5,598 nt of DNA from Bacteroidales bacterium (GTDB lineage: Bacteria > Bacteroidota > Bacteroidia > Bacteroidales > PUMT01): positions 1 to 5,598 of the forward strand of contig SLOS01000338.1 of the NCBI GenBank assembly GCA_007132365.1. The letters are read 5' to 3'. Numbering within the stretch: position 1 is the stretch's first letter; each line of letters opens with the position of its first letter. Position numbers and translations under genes: made by a program. The notes beneath the pieces were generated by a model. It did no database searches. It worked only from the letters and a program-made list of their open reading frames with translations, and was not told where the DNA came from. This document shows positions 1 to 5,598 of this stretch, piece by piece.

Positions 1-1
1 A

Positions 2-1744
2 GGTAAGCGTATTGGTTTTGTAAGCCGCAGGGACGGCAATCCCGCACAGCTTTATCTGATGAATTACGGCTGGTCGGAAGCTAAAAAGATAACTGATCTT
101 CCTGTGAGTGTTTATGCCCCTGAATGGTTTCCCGACGGAAAAAGGATAGCCTTCGCAGCAAATATCCATCCTGATTATAACGGCGATTTCAAAGTATTGG
201 AGCAGATATTAAAAGAGCAGCGGGAAAGCAAGGTCACAGCAAAAGTTACCGAAAATGTTATGTACAGGTTCTGGGACAGGTGGCTGACAGACGGATTTTT
301 CCCACGTCTCTTCTCAGTCGATGTTGCATCCGGTGAAGTGACAGACCTGATGCCCGGAACTTCCAATTATTTTGCGATGATGGGAGGTGTATCCTACGAT
401 ATAGCTCCTGACGGAATGGAGATTGCAGTCTCTGTGAACAGTATTCCCTCCCCTTTTGAAAAACTGAATTATGATATCTTCCTGCTTAAGACTGATGGCA
501 GCGGGATGATGAAAAATATTACAGCACACAACCCTGCTGACGACCTGAATCCGTTATACAGCCCGGATGGCAGATCGATACTTTATGGCAGAAGGAACAA
601 AGCCGATTTTTATGCCGATAATACACAGATGGTCATTTATGAAATTGCTACCGGAAAACACAGTAATATCACCTCCGGAATTGATCTCTCATGTGAACAG
701 TGGCAATGGTCAGCAGATGGCAGGACAATATGGTTCCATGCCGAACATGAGGCAAAAAAGGCGATCTTTTCAATACCATCCGGGGGCGGGATCCATACGA
801 GGATTTTTGATGCAGGCAATAATAATAACCTTGCCGTCACAGGCAACAACAGACTTATCTTTACCCATGATAACCTTAACATGCCGGCAGATATATATAT
901 GACAGACGGAAGGGGAAGAGATCTGAAACAGCTCACAGATGTGAACAGGGATATTCTTGAGGGACTTATGCTGGGAAAGATTGAAAATGTGACATACAAA
1001 GGGGCAAATGATGTTGATATACAGATGTTCATTGTCTATCCGCCCGGATTTGATCCGGGCAAAAAATACCCCCTTGTCCTCATGATCCACGGGGGACCGC
1101 ATGGCACTTTTGGTGATCAGTGGCACTACCGGTGGAATGCACACCTTTTTGCTGAACCGGGCTATGTGGTTGCCATGCCCAATTTTCACGGATCCACCAG
1201 TTTTGGTCAGGAATTTGCCGAATCAATACACGGGTCACATGCCGATAAACCCTTCAGGGATATAATGAAGGCTACTGACTATATGCTGGAGAGAGGCTTT
1301 ATTGATGAAAACAGAATGGCTGCGACTGGAGGCAGCTATGGTGGTTACATGGTCAGTTGGATAGCAGGTCATACTGACCGGTATGCCTGTCTTGTCAACC
1401 ATGCGGGTGTATATAATATTCATATGCAGTTCTCGGCCGATTACACCTGGTACCGCCCCCATCAGTACAGCGGATCACCCTGGGAGAATTTTGAAACCCT
1501 GCAGGCAGCCAACCCTGCCATGTTTGCACACAATTTCAGTACACCCATGCTTGTAATACACGGAGAACTTGATTACAGGGTTCCGGTGGGACACGGTCTG
1601 CTGGTATATGGTATTTATAAACGAATGGGACTTGATGCCAGGCTTGTATATTATCCCGATGAAAACCACTGGATTCTATCACCGCAGAACTCAATTTTCT
1701 GGTACCGGGAGTTACATGACTGGCTGGAAAGATACCTTAAATAA
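2..1744 (+). CDS. S9 family serine peptidase (DPP5/acylaminoacyl-peptidase-like), 5' end cut by window
   Basis: Prolyl-oligopeptidase-family serine peptidase, expected to cut short peptides, probably in the periplasm. The frame is open from base 2 to a TAA at 1742-1744. The ATG at 59 is internal, because the codons before it already encode a beta-propeller repeat (GKRIGFVSRRDGN...QLYL). Numbering from that Met, residues 1-310 carry PD40/WD40-like blades (WFPDGKRIAF near 23, YSPDGRSILY near 167, WSADGRTIWF near 217). Residues about 315-561 form the alpha/beta-hydrolase domain, with HGGPHG at 344-349. The catalytic triad is complete: Ser426 in GGSYGGY, Asp505 in HGELDYRVP and His537 in DENHW. 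The MYRFWDRW..DG segment near 68-79 resembles DPP5-type enzymes, which release dipeptides; that subclass is an inference. Known relatives are about 650-700 residues, so roughly 100 residues, including any signal peptide, lie upstream. It converges on dapA with 18 bases between the stops. Family certain; substrate not known. Confidence 0.95.
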   Translation, partial: GKRIGFVSRRDGNPAQLYLMNYGWSEAKKITDLPVSVYAPEWFPDGKRIAFAANIHPDYNGDFKVLEQILKEQRESKVTAKVTENVMYRFWDRWLTDGFFPRLFSVDVASGEVTDLMPGTSNYFAMMGGVSYDIAPDGMEIAVSVNSIPSPFEKLNYDIFLLKTDGSGMMKNITAHNPADDLNPLYSPDGRSILYGRRNKADFYADNTQMVIYEIATGKHSNITSGIDLSCEQWQWSADGRTIWFHAEHEAKKAIFSIPSGGGIHTRIFDAGNNNNLAVTGNNRLIFTHDNLNMPADIYMTDGRGRDLKQLTDVNRDILEGLMLGKIENVTYKGANDVDIQMFIVYPPGFDPGKKYPLVLMIHGGPHGTFGDQWHYRWNAHLFAEPGYVVAMPNFHGSTSFGQEFAESIHGSHADKPFRDIMKATDYMLERGFIDENRMAATGGSYGGYMVSWIAGHTDRYACLVNHAGVYNIHMQFSADYTWYRPHQYSGSPWENFETLQAANPAMFAHNFSTPMLVIHGELDYRVPVGHGLLVYGIYKRMGLDARLVYYPDENHWILSPQNSIFWYRELHDWLERYLK

Positions 1745-1762
1745 AACCGTTTCTGCCCCTGG

Positions 1763-2683
1763 TCAGTCATCCACAGGCAGGCTCTCCTTTACACTTTCCA
1801 GTTGCTCAATATGCGACTGGAGCATTCTGTAAGTGGAAGAGGAAACGGGGCACAGGGGCAGTCTGAGGTTGTTGTGTATGAGCTTTTTGATACTAAGGCT
1901 CGCCTTCACCCCTGCCGGATTGCCCTCAACAAAATGTGCATCCATTATATCCAGAAGGGCATTCTGTATCTCCTGGGCTTTCCTTAGTTTTCCTTTTAGC
2001 GCAAGCCTTACCATCTCAGAAAATTCCTCTGGAAAGGCATTGGCTGATACAGAAATAGCGCCTGAAGCGCCCAGGGCTATCATAGGAAGGGTAATCTGAT
2101 CGTCTCCTGAAATTACCATAAAGTCCTTTGGCTTGTTCTTTAAAATATGATTGATCTGGTTCAGGTTACCTGATGCTTCCTTGGTTGCAACAATGTTTTT
2201 GAATGCCCTCGCAAGCCTGATAGTCGTATCTGCAGTAATATTCATACCGGTGCGGGAGGGTACATTGTAAATAATTACCGGCAGACTTGAGACTGATGCA
2301 ATCTTTTTAAAATGCTGATATATTCCCTCCTGTGTCGGTTTGTTGTAGTATGGGGAGACCGAGAGAATTGCAGCAACGGGGAGTTTTGAATCGCAGACTG
2401 TCTTCACTGCCTGAACTACTTCATGGGTATTGTTGCCACCGGCACCAACAACCACAGGAACGCGGTTATTTACCGTCTCGATTACGAAACTTACTACCGC
2501 GGCTTTTTCTTCAGGATTAAGGGTGACTGATTCCCCGGTGGTACCAAGTGCTACGATATATTCCACCTTACCTTTAATAAGATGTTCGATAACTTTACCC
2601 ATGGAAACAAAATCAATGCTTTCATCATCCCTGAAAGGTGTAACAATTGCAACACCGGTTCCCTGAAACATTTTCTTTACCAT
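1763..2683 (-). CDS. dapA: 4-hydroxy-tetrahydrodipicolinate synthase
   Basis: Cytoplasmic class I (Schiff-base) aldolase. It condenses pyruvate with aspartate semialdehyde, the first committed step to diaminopimelate and lysine. Starting at ATG 2683 the product has 306 residues (E. coli DapA has 292) and spans the whole TIM-barrel family. Visible motifs are GTGVAIVTPF at 8-17, the GTTGES pyruvate-binding loop at 47-52, YYNKP at 112-116, YNVPSRTG at 139-146 (Tyr139 and Arg144 match E. coli Tyr133 and Arg138), the Schiff-base Lys168 in ATKEASGN, and SGDD at 192-195 followed by GASGAISVSAN. The start is uncertain: an in-frame TTG at 2689 adds two residues, and an ATG at 2671 would give MFQGTGV, a common beginning in this family. 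ATG 2683 sits 2 bases after the upstream gene's stop, which suggests translational coupling. No clear Shine-Dalgarno sequence is present. Paralogues such as N-acetylneuraminate lyase share the fold, but the motifs and the fit to DapA favour dapA. Confidence 0.95.
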   Translation of the reverse strand: MVKKMFQGTGVAIVTPFRDDESIDFVSMGKVIEHLIKGKVEYIVALGTTGESVTLNPEEKAAVVSFVIETVNNRVPVVVGAGGNNTHEVVQAVKTVCDSKLPVAAILSVSPYYNKPTQEGIYQHFKKIASVSSLPVIIYNVPSRTGMNITADTTIRLARAFKNIVATKEASGNLNQINHILKNKPKDFMVISGDDQITLPMIALGASGAISVSANAFPEEFSEMVRLALKGKLRKAQEIQNALLDIMDAHFVEGNPAGVKASLSIKKLIHNNLRLPLCPVSSSTYRMLQSHIEQLESVKESLPVDD

Positions 2684-2685
2684 AA

Positions 2686-3237
2686 TCAAAGTTCTTTTTT
2701 GTTTATTATATTCAGATAATGAGTAATCTGTTCAGTCAGATATCCGACATCACAGCTATTTTTTATGTCAATCGAAAGGTCTGAATATTCCGAGTTGTCA
2801 AAATACTTTCCGGCCTTTAATCTTGCTTTTGACAGGGCAAAAATATAATCAAGCGGATAGTGAGTGTCAAGGCTGAGATTTACCACGAGATCAAATTCCC
2901 TTTCAAGAAAATCATCAATAAAAGGCGATCCCGGCCTGAAATACCAGTTCAGTTCCTTCGTGCAAAAAAAATGGTATCCTTTCCTCAGGAGATAAGAGTC
3001 AGGTATCTCTTCGGACTCTATATATCCAATTGCAAAAATCTGTTTACCTTCAGCTTTCAATTCCTTTATAAATTCATTTACTGATTCAAAATCCTGCTTA
3101 CCGGTCGGCTGAAAAATAACACCGACAGTACTGATATCTGCCAGGTTGATAAATTGCCTGTTCCGTGTCAGTCCCCTAAACTTCCTTCCAAGTATAAAAC
3201 CACCTATTCTTTTTCTGATTTCTTTAAGAAATACCAC
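2686..3237 (-). CDS. Uncharacterised Bacteroidetes protein, probably DUF6913 family
   Basis: A 183-residue protein of unknown function. It resembles the family I remember as DUF6913, a Bacteroidetes group often found beside dapA; the name is from memory and unchecked. There is no signal peptide or clear membrane segment, so it is probably cytoplasmic. The N-terminus is strongly basic (Lys/Arg at 5, 8-10, 18-19, 21, 25, 27). The rest alternates predicted strands and helices: VGVIF at 38-42, a helix at about 50-63, QIFAIGYI at 66-73, ELNWYFRP at 95-102, FDLVVNLSL at 115-123, and LSKARLKAGKY at 135-145. This suggests a small Rossmann-like alpha/beta fold. The start is a GTG at 3237. No ATG exists anywhere in the frame, which is open upstream to a TGA at 3300-3298, so the true start may differ. 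The TGA stop (2688-2686) is 2 bases before the dapA ATG, indicating cotranscription. No function can be assigned from sequence. Confidence 0.85.
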   Translation of the reverse strand: MVFLKEIRKRIGGFILGRKFRGLTRNRQFINLADISTVGVIFQPTGKQDFESVNEFIKELKAEGKQIFAIGYIESEEIPDSYLLRKGYHFFCTKELNWYFRPGSPFIDDFLEREFDLVVNLSLDTHYPLDYIFALSKARLKAGKYFDNSEYSDLSIDIKNSCDVGYLTEQITHYLNIINKKEL

Positions 3238-3320
3238 AGTATGAAGTTTCTTTGAGGTTGAGTAAAATGCAATAATACTAAAAAATCTCAGGCTTTGTCA
3301 AACAAAAATAAACAAAAGGA

Positions 3321-5327
3321 TTAATGATTTATCATATCGATAAACTCATCCTCTGATATAACCGGAATATTCAACTCCCTGGCTTTTTTAAGCTTCGAGG
3401 GACCAATGCCGGATCCCCCGATAAGATAATCGACATTGGAAGAAACAGCTGAAATATTCACACCGCCATTTTGCTCGATAAGTGCTTTTAACTGATCTCT
3501 GGAATGATGGTCAAACGTTCCCGATATGACAAATTTATTACCTGCCAGTATACCTTCAGTTTGAGAGGGAGTATCAGGGGACTGCTGCATGTTGACACCT
3601 GCTTCCCTGAGTTTTTTTATAATGATCCTGTTTCCTTCTTTTGAAAAATAATCAACAATGCTGGATGCGATCTTTTCCCCCACTTCATCAACCTCCAGGA
3701 GATCTTCCACGCCGGCACCCATCAGCAAGTCCACCGACGGGAAAGCTGCCGCCAGCTTCCTTGCCACGGTTTCACCTGCAAACCTTATCCCAAGGGCATA
3801 AAGAAGTCTGTGCCACGGCAGGTCTTTGGAGTTTTCAATACTCTTTATCAGGTTTCGGGACGATTTTGGTCCGAATCTTTCAATCTGGACAACATCCTCT
3901 TCCCTTAAGCTGTAAAGGTCGCCGACATCCTTTACAAGACCCTTGTCCACCAATAGTTTCACTGTAGCTTCTGCCATATTTATATTCATGGCCCTCCGGC
4001 TGACAAAGTGTTCGATCCTGCCAAGGATCTGTGGCGGGCAGGTGTCGGTGGCAGGGCAATAGTGTCTGGCCTCTCCCTCAACCCTGATAAGTAAAGTTCC
4101 ACACGCAGGGCATTCTGAGATATAATTGACCGGCTTGCTGGTTTGGGGACGGGCCTTTTTATCCACTCCGACAATTTTGGGGATTATATCCCCCCCCTTC
4201 TCAACATATACAGTATCTCCCTCGTGGATATCAAGCAGTTTCATCTGCTCCTCATTATGCAATGAGGCCCTTTTGACAATGGTGCCGGCAAGGAGGACAG
4301 GTTCCAGGTTCGCAACCGGAGTTATTGCCCCGGTCCGGCCCACCTGGAATTGTACAGATTGAAGCCTGGAAGCGGACCTCTCGGCCGAAAATTTATAAGA
4401 AATAGCCCATCTGGGTGTTTTGGCAGTATATCCTAACTGTCTCTGCAACCTGAAATCATTGAGTTTAACCACCACACCATCAATATCGAAAGGTAAATGA
4501 ACCCGCTGCCTGTCCCAGTGATCGATAAAATCAAATACCCCATCCAGTCCGTCAAATTTCATGGTCTCTTCAGATATTTTGAATCCCCACTCCCGGGCTT
4601 TCTGAAGATTCTCGTAATGCAGGTCAAAGGGCAGGTCATCACCAAGTATTCCGAATATGATACAATCGAGCGGACGCCGGGCAACCAGCGAAGAGTTCTG
4701 TATCTTCAGGGTACCGGCAGCAGCGTTACGCGGATTGGCGAACAGGTTTTCGCCACGCTCAGCTCTTTCCCTGTTTAGTCTTTCAAAACCTTCTCCGGGT
4801 AGAAGTATTTCGCCGCGGACCTCAAAGTCGGCGGGATAATTGTTTCCCCTGAGTTTCAGAGGTATGCTCCTCACAGTTTTTGCATTGGATGTGACATCAT
4901 CGCCCTTTTCCCCATCCCCCCGGGTTACGGCACGCCTGAGTACTCCATCAACATAGGTAAGGCTTATGGCCACTCCGTCATACTTGAGTTCACAGACATA
5001 TTCAAAGTTGCCGGCAACAGCTTTCCTGATCCGTTTGTCAAATTCGGCCAGTTCTTCCCTTGAATAGGTATTGCCCAGCGACAGCATCGGATATTTATGA
5101 CTGACCTGGATAAATTCCCTGCTTATGTCGCTGCCAACACGCTGCGAGGGGGATGAAGGATCGAAAAAATCGGGATATTCGTTTTCAAGCCTTATGAGCT
5201 CATTCATCATCCTGTCATATTCCCGGTCACTTATAACCGGATCAGCCAGCACATAATAGCGGTAGTTATGCTCACCGAGCTCATTCCTGAGATACTCTAT
5301 TCTGTACCTGGCAGATTTCTTGTCCAT
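3321..5327 (-). CDS. ligA: NAD+-dependent DNA ligase LigA
   Basis: Seals single-strand nicks during replication and repair, using NAD+ to adenylate itself and releasing NMN. The 668-residue product is full length (E. coli LigA has 671) and all domains are in order. Domain Ia (about 1-70) has HNYRYY..DP.ISDREYD. The nucleotidyltransferase domain has SLGN at 83-86, the adenylated Lys115 in KYDG, TRGDG at 135-139, EVRGE at 169-173, NPRNAAAGTL at 198-207, DIDGVVVK at 281-288 and Lys312 in SYKF. The OB fold (about 320-400) contains VGRTGAITPVA and EKGGDIIPKI. A four-cysteine zinc finger lies at Cys406, 409, 424 and 430, with the same spacing as E. coli. Helix-hairpin-helix repeats cover about 440-580, and a BRCT domain covers about 592-668 (ISGTF, GPSKLKKA). 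The ATG at 5327 places the key lysine at 115, as in E. coli. The downstream gene follows after 83 bases; the riboswitch leader is divergent. Essential in most bacteria. Confidence 0.98.
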   Translation of the reverse strand: MDKKSARYRIEYLRNELGEHNYRYYVLADPVISDREYDRMMNELIRLENEYPDFFDPSSPSQRVGSDISREFIQVSHKYPMLSLGNTYSREELAEFDKRIRKAVAGNFEYVCELKYDGVAISLTYVDGVLRRAVTRGDGEKGDDVTSNAKTVRSIPLKLRGNNYPADFEVRGEILLPGEGFERLNRERAERGENLFANPRNAAAGTLKIQNSSLVARRPLDCIIFGILGDDLPFDLHYENLQKAREWGFKISEETMKFDGLDGVFDFIDHWDRQRVHLPFDIDGVVVKLNDFRLQRQLGYTAKTPRWAISYKFSAERSASRLQSVQFQVGRTGAITPVANLEPVLLAGTIVKRASLHNEEQMKLLDIHEGDTVYVEKGGDIIPKIVGVDKKARPQTSKPVNYISECPACGTLLIRVEGEARHYCPATDTCPPQILGRIEHFVSRRAMNINMAEATVKLLVDKGLVKDVGDLYSLREEDVVQIERFGPKSSRNLIKSIENSKDLPWHRLLYALGIRFAGETVARKLAAAFPSVDLLMGAGVEDLLEVDEVGEKIASSIVDYFSKEGNRIIIKKLREAGVNMQQSPDTPSQTEGILAGNKFVISGTFDHHSRDQLKALIEQNGGVNISAVSSNVDYLIGGSGIGPSKLKKARELNIPVISEDEFIDMINH

Positions 5328-5404
5328 GAAAAATTATTAAAAGAGATTAGCAGGGGTAAATTTATAAAAATATACAGAGTTGTATTATGGTTGTTAATAA
5401 GTTT

Positions 5405-5420
5405 GGCATACAAAAATGCC
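5405..5420. repeat. Short inverted repeat in the ligA/riboswitch divergent spacer
   Basis: GGCAT at 5405-5409 and ATGCC at 5416-5420 are separated by six A-rich bases. The repeat lies between the ligA start and the riboswitch promoter, where a regulator could bind. A perfect 5-base arm can easily arise by chance, and no regulator is implied by neighbouring genes. It is recorded as a visible structure only. Confidence 0.25.
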
Positions 5421-5449
5421 TGACTGATAATCTGAATATAAAAATTTTC

Positions 5450-5457
5450 TATATTTG
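5450..5457 (+). promoter_or_regulatory. Bacteroidetes-type -7 promoter element upstream of the B12 riboswitch
   Basis: TATATTTG matches the Bacteroidetes housekeeping-sigma -7 consensus TAnnTTTG at every fixed position. Transcription would begin near 5462-5466, just before the first conserved bases of the aptamer at 5468, which is the expected placement for a riboswitch leader. No TTTG or TTG stands at the usual -33 distance (about 19-21 bases upstream), so that half of the promoter is weak or absent. The call rests on the -7 match and its position. Confidence 0.6.
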
Positions 5458-5467
5458 CAGATGGATT

Positions 5468-5598
5468 GGTTTCCGTTTGCAGCATCCTGCAGACGGAATG
5501 AAAAGGGAACCAGGTGAAAATCCTGGACAGTACCCGCTGCTGTAATCTCCTTTGTTCTTTTTAAACATTCCTGCCACTGTTGCAAAGTTGTCGCAATG
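5468..5598 (+). promoter_or_regulatory. Cobalamin (B12) riboswitch aptamer, 3' end cut by window
   Basis: A leader RNA element that binds adenosylcobalamin or a related cobalamin and usually represses the downstream gene. GGT at 5468-5470 is followed by a hairpin whose arms, TTCCGTTTGCAG (5471-5482) and CTGCAGACGGAA (5487-5498), pair over 12 positions with one G-U and a 4-base loop. Next comes the diagnostic core: AAAAGGGAA (5501-5509), a stem CCAGG/CCTGG (5510-5514 with 5522-5526) enclosing the conserved GGTGAAAATCC, then CAGTACCCGCTGCTGTAA (5528-5545). The conserved GCCACTG is at 5573-5579, followed by a small stem TTGC/GCAA (5580-5583 with 5593-5596). The window ends where the family usually reads GGGAAGG, so the distal helices, the 3' partner of P1 and the regulated gene are missing. 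Such elements in Bacteroidetes commonly precede TonB-dependent B12 transporter or cobalamin biosynthesis genes; that target is an inference. It runs divergently from ligA. Confidence 0.93.

Noticed and set aside
1042..1060. Perfect 8-base inverted repeat (GCCCGGAT / ATCCGGGC, 3-base loop) followed by an A run
   Set aside because: It lies inside the S9 peptidase reading frame, encoding part of PPGFDPGKK before the hydrolase core. A minus-strand transcript would have U bases before the stem rather than after it, and on the plus strand the following run is A, so it is not a terminator.
637..1189. Long minus-strand open frames (131 and 139 residues) opposite the S9 peptidase
   Set aside because: They are antisense to a well-supported gene with intact catalytic motifs. 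Their translations are low in recognisable domain features, so they are shadows.
59..1744. The S9 peptidase as a complete gene starting at ATG 59
   Set aside because: The same frame is open through base 2 and encodes a beta-propeller repeat upstream. The family also needs a further N-terminal part, so the ATG is internal.
3238..3320. Possible promoter (TATTTTTG on the minus strand) between ligA and the small gene
   Set aside because: The box fits TAnnTTTG, but no TTG lies about 20 bases upstream and T-rich spacers give such matches by chance. Read-through from ligA explains expression equally well.
5328..5400. ligA promoter candidates (TATATTTT and TAAATTTA on the minus strand)
   Set aside because: Each misses the final G of the -7 consensus and neither has a -33 TTG at the right distance. 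The region is simply A/T rich, so no specific site can be supported.
5297..5585. Two minus-strand open frames of about 62 residues across the ligA upstream region
   Set aside because: They overlap the riboswitch aptamer and the ligA start on the opposite or shifted frame, have no family resemblance, and are explained as chance open frames.

Overview
The window most likely comes from a member of the Bacteroidetes (Bacteroidota), probably a Bacteroidales-like lineage. Four observations support this. There is a small protein of a family that I associate with that phylum, lying between ligA and dapA. Clear Shine-Dalgarno sequences are absent before the genes. A perfect Bacteroidetes-type -7 box (TAnnTTTG) precedes a riboswitch. 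The S9 peptidase also resembles the DPP5-like enzymes common in these bacteria. The assignment is an inference from sequence character, not from a database search.

Layout: positions 2-1744 (+) hold the C-terminal ~580 residues of an S9-family serine peptidase, cut by the left edge of the window. Converging on it after only 18 bases is a minus-strand block, read from right to left as ligA (5327-3321), a small uncharacterised gene (3237-2686) and dapA (2683-1763). The small gene ends 2 bases before the chosen dapA start, so these two are almost certainly cotranscribed. ligA is 83 bases upstream and may belong to the same transcript. To the right of ligA, in the opposite direction, is a Bacteroidetes-type -7 promoter element followed by a cobalamin (B12) riboswitch. 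The right edge cuts the riboswitch, so its regulated gene lies outside the window.

Functionally this is mostly housekeeping: extracytoplasmic peptide degradation (S9 peptidase), the first committed step of lysine/diaminopimelate synthesis (dapA) and NAD+-dependent DNA ligation (ligA). The genes have no evident common pathway, and their adjacency looks like ordinary genome packing. All recognisable catalytic residues are present in the three enzymes and no frameshift was seen. I found no mobile element, CRISPR array, tRNA, rRNA or novel multi-gene system. The least explained items are the small gene between ligA and dapA and the unseen target of the B12 riboswitch.
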